DNA of 64,000 bases from Paenibacillus piscarius (GTDB lineage Bacteria > Bacillota > Bacilli > Paenibacillales > Paenibacillaceae), in the NCBI RefSeq assembly GCF_022234545.1, contig NZ_JAIEUI010000018.1, forward strand, positions 90,704 to 154,703. Direction: 5' to 3'. Below, piece after piece: positions 25,578-35,046 of the stretch. The translations under genes were made by a program, and so were the position numbers. The notes under the pieces are model-generated. The model did no database searches. It saw only the letters and a list, made by a program, of their open reading frames with translations, and was not told where the DNA came from. Positions within the stretch are counted from its first letter, which is position 1. Each line of letters starts with the position of its first letter.

Positions 25578-27577
25578 TCAAATAACCCCTCTTTCGCTTC
25601 AATTTCAGCCAGTACCGCAAGCAGTCTGGCTTCTGCTTCCCTACAGGTTCCTTCAAGCTGAGTCGCTGCATTGGACAGATGCCCCCCGCCGCCCAGCTTC
25701 TCCATAACGACCTGCACGTTCATCCGGCCAAGGGAACGGGCGCTGATGCCGATAAGGCCGTCAGGCCGCTCGCTGATGACGAAGGATGCCATCACATTCG
25801 TCATCCCCAGCAGCGTATCCGCCGTCTGGGCAATCAGCAGCTGCGGAATCTTCGTGCCCGGCGTTGTGACCACCAGCGCGACATGGTCATAGATAATGCG
25901 CGCATGCTTGATAATCTCCGCCTTGGAGATATACTCCTGCAGGTCCTCCTTCAGCATCCGCTGGATCAGAACCGTATCTGCTCCGACCCGGCGCAGGAAG
26001 CCGGCGGCCTCGAAGGTCCGCGACCCGGTATGCTGGGCGAAATGCTTCGTATCCACCGTGATGCCGGCCAGCAGCATCGTAGCCTCCAGCGGGCTCAGCT
26101 TGATCTTCTCGTGTATATACTGCAGCAGCTCGGTCACCAGCTCGCAGGTCGATGAAGCATACGGCTCCAGATACACAAGCACAGCATCGTTAATGAATTC
26201 TTCGCCCCGGCGGTGATGATCCACCACCACAATCCGGCTGGCATGCTGAACCACCTTCGGCTCAATCGTCATGGAGGCCTTATGGGTGTCCACCACAATC
26301 AGCAGCGTATGTTCCGTCATCGACTGGAGCGCCTGCTCCGGCGTGATGAAGGTCTTGAAGAGCGCCTCATCCTTGCGGATCTGCTCCATCATCTTGGCAA
26401 TCGACGGATTCGGGGTCTCCATCACAATGCTCGCTTCCACATTATACATCTGGGCAGCCTTCAGCAGCCCGATTGATGCTCCAATCGCATCAATATCGGG
26501 TATCCGGTGCCCCATAATCAGCACCCGGTCACTCTCCTGCATCAGGTCCCGCAGGGCGTGGGCGATGACGCGGGCCCGGACGCGGGTGCGCTTCTCGGCA
26601 GCGTTGCTCTTGCCGCCATAGAACGACAGCCGCTGGCCCGCCTTCACCGCAGCCTGGTCTCCGCCCCGGCCCAGCGCCATGTCCAGACTGGACTGGGCCA
26701 GCGCTCCAAGCTCGCTGGCCGATTCCGAGCCGTAGGCCAGGCCGATACTAAGAGTCATCGGCACCTTGAGATCAGCTGTCATCTCCCGCACCTCATCAAG
26801 CACCACGAACCGGCTCTCCTCCAGCGCCTGTAAGCTGCGGTGGTTGAGCAGCATCAGATACCGCTCGGAGGACAGGCGGCGCAGGTATACATCATACTGC
26901 TTGCTCCACTCCGTAATCTCGCTGGCCACCTTGGCGATCAGGGAGGTACGCTGCTGGTCATCCATGCCCTGCGCGGCTTCGTCCAGATTGTCCATCATGA
27001 CGATGCCAATCGCCAGCTTCTCTTCCTCATACCGTTCACGCAGCACTACAAGCTCGGTAATGTCGTATAAATAGAGCAGGCGCTCACTTGGTATCACCAC
27101 AACCTGATAATAACGGTCATCCACCGTAAGCTCGTGGCGGTGATCCTTCAGTACCCCGTCTTTGGCCGGCTCCCGCTTCTGCGCCGTGTTCGGCAGAGAT
27201 GCCATCACCTCAGGCATCAGCTCCTGCATGTCTACACCTACAAGAGACTTGCGTGAGAAGATCGTGCCGGCATTGCGGTTATGCCATTCCACTTTGCGTT
27301 CTTCACTGTAAAGGATGATACCCAACGGAAGCATACTGACAGCCTCCCCCTCCACCCGCTTGATGCGGAAGGACAGGCCGTTAATATAATCAACAAGGTT
27401 GCGGCGGAACGACAGCTCGGCCTGCAGCATAGTGAAACATAAGGTGCCGGCCAGGAACAGGCTGGCCACCCCCAGGACCCAGTTATAGATACTGACGACT
27501 ATAATCAGGACCAATAGCAGCAAGAACGCCCACACGGTATGATAGCCGTGCCAGCGTCTTTGCAGAAATTTTGGCAT
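25574..27577 (-). CDS. gdpP: Cyclic-di-AMP phosphodiesterase GdpP (YybT)
   Basis: A 667-aa membrane protein. Two N-terminal helices (VWAFLLLLVLIIVVSIYNWVLGVASLFLAGTL) are followed by a PAS domain (~75-150), a degenerate GGDEF domain (~170-300) and a DHH/DHHA1 phosphodiesterase. The catalytic motifs are GHRIPDIDAIGASIG, VVDTHK, VVDHHRRGEEF and the terminal GGGGHLSNAA. It hydrolyses c-di-AMP and so affects potassium balance and wall stress. It lies 11 bases after yybS. Confidence 0.96.
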   Translation of the reverse strand: MPKFLQRRWHGYHTVWAFLLLLVLIIVVSIYNWVLGVASLFLAGTLCFTMLQAELSFRRNLVDYINGLSFRIKRVEGEAVSMLPLGIILYSEERKVEWHNRNAGTIFSRKSLVGVDMQELMPEVMASLPNTAQKREPAKDGVLKDHRHELTVDDRYYQVVVIPSERLLYLYDITELVVLRERYEEEKLAIGIVMMDNLDEAAQGMDDQQRTSLIAKVASEITEWSKQYDVYLRRLSSERYLMLLNHRSLQALEESRFVVLDEVREMTADLKVPMTLSIGLAYGSESASELGALAQSSLDMALGRGGDQAAVKAGQRLSFYGGKSNAAEKRTRVRARVIAHALRDLMQESDRVLIMGHRIPDIDAIGASIGLLKAAQMYNVEASIVMETPNPSIAKMMEQIRKDEALFKTFITPEQALQSMTEHTLLIVVDTHKASMTIEPKVVQHASRIVVVDHHRRGEEFINDAVLVYLEPYASSTCELVTELLQYIHEKIKLSPLEATMLLAGITVDTKHFAQHTGSRTFEAAGFLRRVGADTVLIQRMLKEDLQEYISKAEIIKHARIIYDHVALVVTTPGTKIPQLLIAQTADTLLGMTNVMASFVISERPDGLIGISARSLGRMNVQVVMEKLGGGGHLSNAATQLEGTCREAEARLLAVLAEIEAKEGLFE

Positions 27578-27588
27578 GAGCTCTCACC

Positions 27589-28506
27589 CTATCGTTTCGA
27601 TTTCTTCACAAGCTCCCGCAGCGGAAACGCGAGGTCCACCACACCGATAATCCAGAATCCCGGCAGAGCGATCACAGGGATCGACAGCAGAAGAGCCACA
27701 ATCTTGTTCCACTTCCGCTCATACACCAGGAAGAAGAGGAAACCGATGGTTTGGATCTTGAAGGCAATTTGCAGGAGCGGCAGCAGATTGGCCGAGACCA
27801 TCAGCATGAAGCCGCTGTCTGCACCGCCGAACAGCATGGTGATCAGAGCACCGATCAGGTAATACCAGATAAAGGCTCTGCCCAGCCGCCATTCTCTTGC
27901 AGGCTTCAGCTTCGGTACAGCATAACCCATGCTGTTCAGAATAGGACGGACGATGGAATGGGTAATAACAGCAATGATGAAGGCGCTGAGGATCAGCGTC
28001 ATCGGAATAGCCTGGATGGTCAACCAGCTCATCTGGCCGATCTGATCGGAGGAGATGGTAATTTCGGACAACAGCGGATTGCTTGCCCCCATGCTTGCCA
28101 GCCAATCCGTATAGGTCTGGAGAACATCGTAGACATAGTCGTACAGGTTGAACTTAAGGAATGCCGTACTGACCAGGAGAATCAGCAGGAATTCAGCTAA
28201 TACAGCCACCATCCCGGCTGTTAATGTGGACATGGCCGAGGCACGTTTCTTGTAGCGGTGTCCCATCACCAGAGCCGGAATCAGGAAATAGGCCGCAATC
28301 ACAATATAGAACGGGGTAATCAGGCCTACAATAAGCAGGACCGGCACCAGATGCAGAATGAACTGCTTGGTACTTAAGGTGGTGTAGAGCACTATGGCCG
28401 GAATAATCATAAACAGTGTTGTAATTAACAGCAGCGGGGTTGACAGGGATAACAGCAGCAGCAGATAAGCGATGCTCCAAGCCACAGATGTCCAGCGAAA
28501 TTTCAA
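27589..28506 (-). CDS. yybS: YybS-like DUF2232 membrane protein
   Basis: A 305-aa protein with about eight membrane segments and a DUF2232 layout. Position directly upstream of gdpP-rplI-dnaB is the conserved place of yybS. The family may be an energy-coupling or transport-like membrane protein, but no function is proven. Start ATG near 28506 follows a weak GGTG-type site; it lies 6 bases after the MazG-like gene. Confidence 0.85.
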   Translation of the reverse strand: MKFRWTSVAWSIAYLLLLLSLSTPLLLITTLFMIIPAIVLYTTLSTKQFILHLVPVLLIVGLITPFYIVIAAYFLIPALVMGHRYKKRASAMSTLTAGMVAVLAEFLLILLVSTAFLKFNLYDYVYDVLQTYTDWLASMGASNPLLSEITISSDQIGQMSWLTIQAIPMTLILSAFIIAVITHSIVRPILNSMGYAVPKLKPAREWRLGRAFIWYYLIGALITMLFGGADSGFMLMVSANLLPLLQIAFKIQTIGFLFFLVYERKWNKIVALLLSIPVIALPGFWIIGVVDLAFPLRELVKKSKR

Positions 28507-28512
28507 CAGTAT

Positions 28513-28824
28513 TCACCTCTTACGCATATGTTCTTCTAACGCAGATATATCCTGGTACCACTCTTCAAGCTGATGCCCTTCCTGCCTGTGCTTTCTCAGC
28601 TTCTCCATCAGCAGATCATCCAGATCACGATAAGGGATACCAAGTCTGCGCCCCAGGATATATGAGCTCATAATCAGGCTGGCCAGGCTGTCGCCTACAC
28701 GGGCGGTGCTACCTTCCCACAACGCCTTGAATAACCTTGAGACTTGATCAATCACTTCGGTCTTTAACCACTCAATTACCTTGGCGCGTTTGGCCACATC
28801 CAGATCCTTCGGCACATTGGGCAC
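28513..28824 (-). CDS. MazG-like family protein
   Basis: A 103-aa helical protein with no signal. The segment LKTEVIDQVSRLFKALWEGSTARVGDSLASLIMSSYILGRRLGI resembles the small MazG-like (PF12643-type) proteins of Bacillales. It lacks the full EExxD metal-binding set of true nucleotide pyrophosphohydrolases, so activity is uncertain. First gene of the run leading into yybS-gdpP-rplI-dnaB. Confidence 0.75.
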   Translation of the reverse strand: MPNVPKDLDVAKRAKVIEWLKTEVIDQVSRLFKALWEGSTARVGDSLASLIMSSYILGRRLGIPYRDLDDLLMEKLRKHRQEGHQLEEWYQDISALEEHMRKR

Positions 28825-28955
28825 GTCTCTCTACCTCCGGCAAAAAGCATTATTCTCCATTATAGCATAAATATTTCCGGGCCACACGGATGCCAGCCGC
28901 CGCAGGACCGCCGGGCTACCAGCAGCCTTATCGTCTTATCTTTCTTACCTTTTCT

Positions 28956-28995
28956 GAAAAAAGCCCGCATTCCGTGGTGCCGGAAATACAGGCCT
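28956..28995 (-). terminator. Terminator of the CBS-domain gene
   Basis: Imperfect stem GCC...ATTtCCG/CGGAAT...GGC followed on the reverse strand by TTTTTTC, 34 bases after the stop codon. Confidence 0.65.
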
Positions 28996-29029
28996 TTGTC
29001 CCTTCAGCATTGCCTATCTGATGATGAGG

Positions 29030-29455
29030 TTATAACGATTCCAGCGATTGCCGGGAAACGAACTTCTCACAATATTCAATAATCTGGCTCCGTCTGACAA
29101 TCCCGATGAACCGTTTCATATCATCTACAACCGGCACAAAGTTCTGCACCTTGGCCAGATTAATCAGGTCCTCCATATCCGCATCAATCGAGACCGGCAG
29201 ATTGTTCATCCGCAGCGGCACATCCTTGAGCAGAAATTTGGAAGCATTCTCAAAAGTAACCGCGCCGCCCGACTCCTTCATGTACCAGAGCAGATCACCT
29301 TCCGTGACCGTTCCGGCATATTCCCCGTGCTTGTTCAGGATCGGCACTGCCGTATATCGGTGAAACTCCATCCGTTCCAGGGTCTGGCGCAACGTTGAAT
29401 CCAGGGTAACGCAAGCTACCTCCTGCTTCGGAAGTAAAAAAAACGCAATATTCAT
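29030..29455 (-). CDS. CBS-domain pair protein
   Basis: A 141-aa cytoplasmic protein made almost entirely of two CBS motifs (residues ~10-60 and ~75-130). The second ends VPVVDDMKRFIGIVRRSQIIEYC. Such stand-alone pairs bind adenine nucleotides, and some bind c-di-AMP (CbpB/DarB type); I cannot tell which applies here. The ATG at 29455 (MNIAFFLLPK) follows AGGAGG; the 33-codon upstream extension overlaps the promoter and is not real. An extended -10 TGGTATAAT lies on the reverse strand near 29493-29501. Confidence 0.85.
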   Translation of the reverse strand: MNIAFFLLPKQEVACVTLDSTLRQTLERMEFHRYTAVPILNKHGEYAGTVTEGDLLWYMKESGGAVTFENASKFLLKDVPLRMNNLPVSIDADMEDLINLAKVQNFVPVVDDMKRFIGIVRRSQIIEYCEKFVSRQSLESL

Positions 29456-29492
29456 CTCTTGATCCTCCTGACACAGCAGTTCGTTCCACCCC

Positions 29493-29501
29493 ATTATACC
29501 A
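29493..29501 (-). promoter_or_regulatory. Extended -10 promoter for the CBS gene
   Basis: Reverse-strand TGGTATAAT, perfect extended -10, about 38 bases before the start codon. No strong -35 is visible. Confidence 0.5.
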
Positions 29502-29512
29502 TGAAGACAGTA

Positions 29513-29548
29513 AACAGCAGCCATTAACCTGACGCAATGGCTGCTGTT
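29513..29548 (-). terminator. Terminator of the LCP gene
   Basis: Perfect 13-bp stem AACAGCAGCCATT/AATGGCTGCTGTT with a 10-base loop, followed by a short T-rich tail (TTTACTGTCTTC) on the reverse strand. Confidence 0.7.
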
Positions 29549-29556
29549 ATTCATGC

Positions 29557-30606
29557 TTACTGTACTGCAGGTGTAGCCGAAGGCTCCAGTGCCTTGCCGG
29601 CCTTCCCGGGTTCAATTAGCTGATCCACGGGTGTACTGGGGTTCATCCAGTTATCAATCAGTGATTTTGCCTTGTTCAGATCCTCTTCGTTCACAATATC
29701 GTAGTAGATCCCGTCCATCCGCTTGCCTTCCCCCATTACCGTGAAGCTGGAGATATCCATATCCTTGCCGCCCATAAATTTCTTGGCCAGGCTGATAATC
29801 ATAGAAGGCTCGATATCGGTTTTGAAGTTGTCGCCCATGATATCCAGCAGCTCAGGGATATTGCCGATCTGACTGATCGATAACATTTTATTCGCGACCA
29901 CATCAAGAAAGACCTGTTGCCGCTTGGTACGGTTGAAGTCGCTGTCTTCACGGTAGCGGGTATAGTTCAGCGCCTCTTCACCGTTGTAATTCGACTTATT
30001 GGCCTTAATCGTGAATTTCTCATGATCCTTGCCTTTGTTGACAATATCCTTCTTGATCGGGAGCGGCACACCGCCAATGGCATCCACGGCATCCTTCAGC
30101 CCCTGAAAGTTGATGGTGGCATAATATTGAATATCATGGCCGAGGAGCGCTTCCAGGGTATCCTTGGACATTTGCTGTCCGCCAAAAGCATACGCGTGGG
30201 TAATTTTGTCCTTCTTGTTACCCTTGTATCCGATGATTTCCGTGTACGTATCCCGGGGGATGGAGATCAGCAGAATCTTATAGTCCTCCGGGCGGACGAC
30301 CGCATACATCATCGTATCAGACCGCGCCACCTCGTTGCCCCTCTGATCTGTACCAAGCAGCATCAGAGAGAACGGGTCGCTCTTGAACGCTACTGGCTCC
30401 ACCTTAACGGTGGTCGGGTTCTTGGTGGTATTATTCTCCAGAGGCACATAGGACTCCTCCGCCAGCTTGCTCTCTACCCGGTCGGACAGGAAGAGGTCGA
30501 AGGCCAGCACGGCCAGCGGCTTCTGGAACAGAAACGCTCCGGCTGCAATAACAAGTACGAGTATAAGCGCAATGTATCTTTTCTTTATTTTTTTGATCTT
30601 ATTCAT
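29557..30606 (-). CDS. LytR-CpsA-Psr (LCP) family glycopolymer transferase
   Basis: A 349-aa type II membrane protein. A basic start (MNKIKKIKKRY) leads to one membrane helix (IALILVLVIAAGAFLF) and the LCP domain with LLGTDQRGNEVARSDTMM, ISIPRDTYTEI, the conserved FQGLKDAVDAIGGV and RYREDSDFNRTKRQQVFL. These enzymes attach teichoic acid or other polymers from lipid carriers to peptidoglycan on the outer face. Of two adjacent ATGs (30609, 30606) the second has better spacing to AAGGA. The 60 codons upstream in frame are not part of the gene. Confidence 0.93.
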   Translation of the reverse strand: MNKIKKIKKRYIALILVLVIAAGAFLFQKPLAVLAFDLFLSDRVESKLAEESYVPLENNTTKNPTTVKVEPVAFKSDPFSLMLLGTDQRGNEVARSDTMMYAVVRPEDYKILLISIPRDTYTEIIGYKGNKKDKITHAYAFGGQQMSKDTLEALLGHDIQYYATINFQGLKDAVDAIGGVPLPIKKDIVNKGKDHEKFTIKANKSNYNGEEALNYTRYREDSDFNRTKRQQVFLDVVANKMLSISQIGNIPELLDIMGDNFKTDIEPSMIISLAKKFMGGKDMDISSFTVMGEGKRMDGIYYDIVNEEDLNKAKSLIDNWMNPSTPVDQLIEPGKAGKALEPSATPAVQ

Positions 30607-31001
30607 CATTGATTCCTTCTTTGTGGTGGATTGGACATATAAATGCCTTAATCTATTTACAATGCCCGTCTGGGCTTCCAGACAGTCATGACTGGGTGCT
30701 CTTCCTGCTGCTATGCGCCGCCCTGCTTCAAGAAGTATGATACCCCCTTTCCGGGATTCGGGTCGTTCTAATTGTAGAATAAACCTGGGAAACGGCTTTG
30801 ACACATAAACAATATTTCTATTGTAATCACTTCGCCACTAAAAAGAAACAACAAATAACGACAACTTTAGCAATCTCAGCTTTTTCTTGGCCCTAATGTA
30901 TATGACGCAGCAGACTCTGTTTTGATTCATATTTCCGCAAAAAATAAAAATAACGGCCCCCGCCGCAGCCGGGAGGCTGCAGGACGCGACCGTCATTTCA
31001 T
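30607..31001. other. Intergenic region upstream of the LCP gene
   Basis: About 390 bases without a gene. It contains the terminator of the upstream binding-protein gene and presumably the LCP promoter; a reverse-strand TACAAT near 30772-30777 is the best -10 candidate. No other element recognised. Confidence 0.35.
30938..30993 (-). terminator. Terminator of the oligopeptide-binding protein gene
   Basis: Nested stem ACGG...CCGT around GCAGCC-tccc-GGCTGC, followed on the reverse strand by TTATTTTTATTTTTT. It begins within the last codons of the gene. Confidence 0.8.
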
Positions 31002-32723
31002 CTAATCGGTGGTCTTGATCCACCAGTTCTGCGGATCGATAATATTGCTCACGGCGTTCATCGTTACCCCCTGCAGACGCTTATTCACTGCAGTGATACT
31101 GGACCGCTCGGAGAAGAAGATCATCGGGACCTCATCATTAATCAGCTTCTGCCATTCATAATAGATCTGTTTGCGGTAATCTTTATCATACGCTTTCAGG
31201 CTGACTCCTTCACGGATCAGCTCCTCGCTGCGCTCCGAGGTCCAGCGCGGATAATTCCAGGAGTCCTTGGCCCGCCATAAGCCGGCGGGGTCAGGATCAA
31301 CGGCCAGTCCCCACACCCCGTTGAACAGCTCCACTGACGGATCGTCCGTTTCCACAGCCTCATAGAAATCATTCAGCTCCTTGAGGCTGCCTCCGTTCAG
31401 GCGGACATCCAGGCCGACCTCCCGCCAGTTCTGCAGGATGGCTTCCGTCCGGTCCTCTGCGGTTTTGGTTCCGCTCATCGCATCGTAATGGATGATGAAC
31501 TTATTGCCGCCCGGGTCCTCGCGGAGCCCGTCGCCATCTATATCCAGATAACCGGCCTCATCAAGCAGTCGTCTGGCCTTCTCCGGAAGATACGGATAGG
31601 TGTCGATCTCTCCGTCAGGAATCTTGGCCCAGCTGGAGCTCGGCACCGGCGTCTCGGTGAGCGTTCCGAGGCCGTAAGAATACTGGTCAATGATCCCTTG
31701 GCGGTCCAGCGCATAATACATGGCTTTGCGCAGGCGCTTGTCCTTGAATTTGGGATTATCCATCACAACTTGTCCCCGGTCCTCATCCCAGCGGCCGAAT
31801 TTGAAGCCTATATATTCCAGTGACAGTCCGGGAGCGGCCATAATCTCCACATTATCCAGTTGGCCTGCCGCCTGATAAGCGTCGCGCGGCACAGTCCCCA
31901 TATCAATGCTTCCTGATTCAAGCAGAGCGGTCATCTCCTTGCTGTCCACCGCCAGGTAAGTTACACCATCCAGCAGCGCCCCGCCCTTGTAATACTCATT
32001 GAACCGTTTCATCTCTACCCGTTCACCGGGTACAATCTCCGTGACCATGAACGGGCCGGTGCCGATCGGCCGTTTGCGGACCTGATCACTCTCCGGCATA
32101 TCTTTGACAGCCACTCCCTCGAAGTACCGCTTGTTCATCGGGTAAGCCCACAGATTGTCTATGAGGTTCACCCGCGCGGAAGTCATGGTAATACGCAGCG
32201 TATAGGGGTCCAGTACCTTGAGTCCCGTTATCTCCTTCGCCTTCCCCTGATGATACGCCTCGGCCCCCTTAATCATCTCTACACTATAATATCTCGAACC
32301 GGTATATTCTGGACTTGCGATTGTCTCCAGAGCGAACTTCCAGTCCTGGGCCGTCAATTCATCGCCGTTATGCCAGCGGACTCCGGGTTTAAGGGTGAAG
32401 GTGAAGACTGTATGATCCTCAGATTCCTGCCAGGTGGCCAGGTTGGGCACTGTTGACAGATCATCATTCACCGTGAACATCGCCTCTGTCGTGAATTCCA
32501 GTACATTCGCATCATCTTCCCCTTCAAAAAAAGCCGGTTCAAAAATGCCCTGAAACGATGACGGATATCCCAAGGTAACTGTGCCGCCTTTTGTAGGTGC
32601 ATCAGCTGATTTGCTGAGGCGCTCCATGTAAGATTGGACGCCGGGGCTTGCTCCGCTGCATGACGATAAAGCCACCACAAGGATCAGCGGTAGCATCAGT
32701 CTGCCGATGAGCTGCTTTGACAT
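31002..32723 (-). CDS. Peptide-type ABC transporter substrate-binding lipoprotein (SBP family 5)
   Basis: A 573-aa secreted lipoprotein with signal peptide (RLMLPLILVVALSSC, lipobox LSSC). The mature domain has the family 5 signature around ATWQESEDHTVFTFTLKPGVRWHNGDELTAQDWKFALE, as in OppA/AppA. No permease or ATPase genes are adjacent, so it is either an orphan receptor for a transporter elsewhere or has a sensing role. A cre-like CcpA site lies 36 bases upstream of the start. Monocistronic. Substrate unknown. Confidence 0.88.
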   Translation of the reverse strand: MSKQLIGRLMLPLILVVALSSCSGASPGVQSYMERLSKSADAPTKGGTVTLGYPSSFQGIFEPAFFEGEDDANVLEFTTEAMFTVNDDLSTVPNLATWQESEDHTVFTFTLKPGVRWHNGDELTAQDWKFALETIASPEYTGSRYYSVEMIKGAEAYHQGKAKEITGLKVLDPYTLRITMTSARVNLIDNLWAYPMNKRYFEGVAVKDMPESDQVRKRPIGTGPFMVTEIVPGERVEMKRFNEYYKGGALLDGVTYLAVDSKEMTALLESGSIDMGTVPRDAYQAAGQLDNVEIMAAPGLSLEYIGFKFGRWDEDRGQVVMDNPKFKDKRLRKAMYYALDRQGIIDQYSYGLGTLTETPVPSSSWAKIPDGEIDTYPYLPEKARRLLDEAGYLDIDGDGLREDPGGNKFIIHYDAMSGTKTAEDRTEAILQNWREVGLDVRLNGGSLKELNDFYEAVETDDPSVELFNGVWGLAVDPDPAGLWRAKDSWNYPRWTSERSEELIREGVSLKAYDKDYRKQIYYEWQKLINDEVPMIFFSERSSITAVNKRLQGVTMNAVSNIIDPQNWWIKTTD

Positions 32724-32758
32724 ATAGATATTCCCTCCCGGGTTGGATCACACTTAAT

Positions 32759-32772
32759 TGTAAGCGGTTTCC
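32759..32772. promoter_or_regulatory. cre-like catabolite repression site
   Basis: Read on the reverse strand, GGAAACCGCTTACA matches the relaxed cre consensus TGNAANCGNTTNCA at all fixed positions except the first. Its location just upstream of the binding-protein gene suits CcpA repression of an uptake gene. Confidence 0.45.
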
Positions 32773-32933
32773 GAGCTAAATTTTACTGTAAAGCCCATTA
32801 TGCATATTATGAACAATTCATAGTTCCACATTATAGAGGATATACAATATCCGCTCTAAAGTGAAGACCTATATTTATTTTCCTGAGTCCAAGACCCGTT
32901 CGCCGTTCACCCGATAACCTCAATTATTCCAGT

Positions 32934-32956
32934 AAAAAGCCTGCCCTGACGGGCAG
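32934..32956 (-). terminator. Terminator of the mutS2-like gene
   Basis: Stem CTGCCC-tgac-GGGCAG followed on the reverse strand by GCTTTTT. Confidence 0.85.
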
Positions 32957-32976
32957 ACTCCGGTTCATAAATTGAT

Positions 32977-34935
32977 CTATTTCTCCTCTTCAGCAAGTGT
33001 GATGCTCAGTCCCTCAACATGCCTTTTGCCCATCAGCTTACGCTTCTTCCGGTTCTCCTTGCTCTCAAAAACGATATCGAGATCGTAATCCTCCGGATAC
33101 AGCTCATCTTTGGACAGGTACGGCTTCAGCCGCTTGTGATTCACAGTCAGTTTCTGCTTCTGGACCATCACGCCGACCATGCCCCGGCTGTCCTTCTTCG
33201 CATAGACAATGCCGGTACGACCGAGCGGGCTGACATAGACGGCATCGCCAACTTCATATTCCCGCCTGCTCTTCTCTGCTATCTCTGCCTGACTATTTGG
33301 CGGCAACGACTTATCCGCTCCTCCCACTTCTCTTGCTTCGGCTGCACCCGCTTCAGGCCTGCTCTCCCTTCTGGCAGCACTCTTCCAAGGGTCATAGCTG
33401 CCCTTATGGCCCTGCTGCTGCGCCACAAGCTCCCTCGCCCGTTCAATAACCGGCCTCACGATCCCCAGCTTCTCAGCAATCTGCAGCGCATAACTCTCGC
33501 CGGCTTCGCCAATAGTCAGTTTGTACAGCGGCTGGAGCGTATGCTTGTCGAACTCCATCCGCGCGTTCTCGAACCCTCCGGTTGCGGCGGCAAAAGCCTT
33601 CAGCTCATTGAAATGAGTAGTCACGATCATATTGGCGCCTCTGCGGTTCAGCTCCTCCAGAATGGCAATCGATAAAGCGAAGCCTTCACCGGGATCGGTC
33701 CCGGCGGCCAGCTCATCAATCAGCAGCAGCACTCCCCTGCCTGCTTCGGTAAGCATCCCTTCAATGCTTTTCATTTGTGCCGAGAAGGTGCTAAGCGACT
33801 GGGTCAGGCTCTGGCCGTCTCCGATCACACTCATCACATTCCTGAACACGGCGAAGTCACTGCCGGGCTGGACCGGAATGAGCAGGCCGGACTGCACCAT
33901 CAGGGAGAGCAGACCCAATGTTTTGAGCACAACCGTCTTACCGCCGGTATTAGGTCCAGTCACAATCAGAGACTTATACCCCTGCCCGAATTCTAGACTG
34001 ACCGGCACCATATCCTTCAGCAGCGGGTGTCTCCCCCCGTTCATCCTCAGATAGCCTCGCTCGTTCAAAGCGACCCGGATAGCATCCAACCCCTGCGCAT
34101 ACTTCCCTTTGGCAAAAATAAAGTCATACATGCCCGCAATCTCAATGTTCTGCCTGAGGGCTGCCTGCTCCTGCTCTAACAGCCCGGTCAGCATACTGAG
34201 GATGATCCCCTCTTCACGGGCTTCCTCTGCGGTTAACAGCTCAATCTCGCTCTGAAGAGATGCTGACTCGTCCGGTTCCACGAACACCGTCTGTCCGCTG
34301 GTAGACTGGTCCAGCACCGTCCCTTTAATCTGCTTGTGATACTCCCGCTTCACCGGAATCACATAGCGCCCGTTCCTCACACTGACCAGACTCTCCTGCA
34401 GAATGGCTTTATGCCGGTTCATAATGCTCTCCAGCTTCCGGTTCAGCCGCTCCTTGGCCACGCCCAGGCGCTTGCGCACCCGCTCCAGCCCTTTACTGGC
34501 CCCGGTCTCAATAACGCCCAGCCGGATACAGCGGTCGATCTCCTCCTTAACCGTCTTCAGCTCCTGCAGTGAAAACCCGTAAGCGGCTATACGTGGGGCT
34601 GTCTGCTCCTTGGAGGCCATGTATTTCCTTAGCTGCGCACAGCTGTTCAGGAACTGGGAGACGGCTGTGAAATCCTGCTCATTATACATATATCCGGTCC
34701 CCAGCAGCGACAGCACCCATTCAATGCCCTCCAGTGAAGGAATAGGCACACTCGCCCCGCGCATTAGCAGCTCCTTCGCTTCCTCCACCTCCTCCAGAGC
34801 CCGTTGGATAGCCGGAAGATAGGTCATTGGGGCAAGCTCACTCACATATTTTCTTCCTTCATAGGACACCGCATGGCGCATCAGTTCCTGCCGGACCGTC
34901 TCATATTCCAGCGTATGCAGACTTTGGGTATTCAT
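32977..34935 (-). CDS. MutS2-like ATPase lacking the C-terminal Smr domain
   Basis: A 652-aa protein with the MutS2 core: helical clamp region (~150-300), ATPase with Walker A GPNTGGKT at residues 327-334, QSLSTFSAQM, Walker B LLLIDELAAGTDP and VTTHFNELKAFA. A KOW-like segment follows (VGDAVYVSPLGRTGIVYAKKD). Full-length MutS2 has ~780 residues and ends in an Smr endonuclease domain; here the frame stops after KRHVEGLSITLAEEEK with no Smr motif. The ATG at 34935 follows GAGGGAGG. A strong terminator hairpin and a structured RNA lie just upstream. It may be a paralogue specialised for ribosome rescue or DNA structures; this is inference. Confidence 0.88.
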   Translation of the reverse strand: MNTQSLHTLEYETVRQELMRHAVSYEGRKYVSELAPMTYLPAIQRALEEVEEAKELLMRGASVPIPSLEGIEWVLSLLGTGYMYNEQDFTAVSQFLNSCAQLRKYMASKEQTAPRIAAYGFSLQELKTVKEEIDRCIRLGVIETGASKGLERVRKRLGVAKERLNRKLESIMNRHKAILQESLVSVRNGRYVIPVKREYHKQIKGTVLDQSTSGQTVFVEPDESASLQSEIELLTAEEAREEGIILSMLTGLLEQEQAALRQNIEIAGMYDFIFAKGKYAQGLDAIRVALNERGYLRMNGGRHPLLKDMVPVSLEFGQGYKSLIVTGPNTGGKTVVLKTLGLLSLMVQSGLLIPVQPGSDFAVFRNVMSVIGDGQSLTQSLSTFSAQMKSIEGMLTEAGRGVLLLIDELAAGTDPGEGFALSIAILEELNRRGANMIVTTHFNELKAFAAATGGFENARMEFDKHTLQPLYKLTIGEAGESYALQIAEKLGIVRPVIERARELVAQQQGHKGSYDPWKSAARRESRPEAGAAEAREVGGADKSLPPNSQAEIAEKSRREYEVGDAVYVSPLGRTGIVYAKKDSRGMVGVMVQKQKLTVNHKRLKPYLSKDELYPEDYDLDIVFESKENRKKRKLMGKRHVEGLSITLAEEEK

Positions 34936-34967
34936 TGGTATTCCTCCCTCAGGTGTGATTCCTAACG

Positions 34968-35008
34968 CAAAAAAAGGGCGAAGACCGCCACTACGGCAGT
35001 CTTCGCCC
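34968..35008 (-). terminator. Strong terminator directly ahead of the mutS2-like gene
   Basis: Stem GGGCGAAGAC/GTCTTCGCCC followed on the reverse strand by eight T residues, ending 33 bases before the mutS2-like start codon. Its position suggests attenuation rather than simple operon end. Confidence 0.85.
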
Positions 35009-35046
35009 TCCATTGATGGTATTCTCCCCTTTGGCTGCTGAAAGCA

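Noticed and set aside
30838..31023. 61-codon reverse frame between the LCP and binding-protein genes
   Set aside because: It contains the terminator hairpin and T-run and has no ribosome site.
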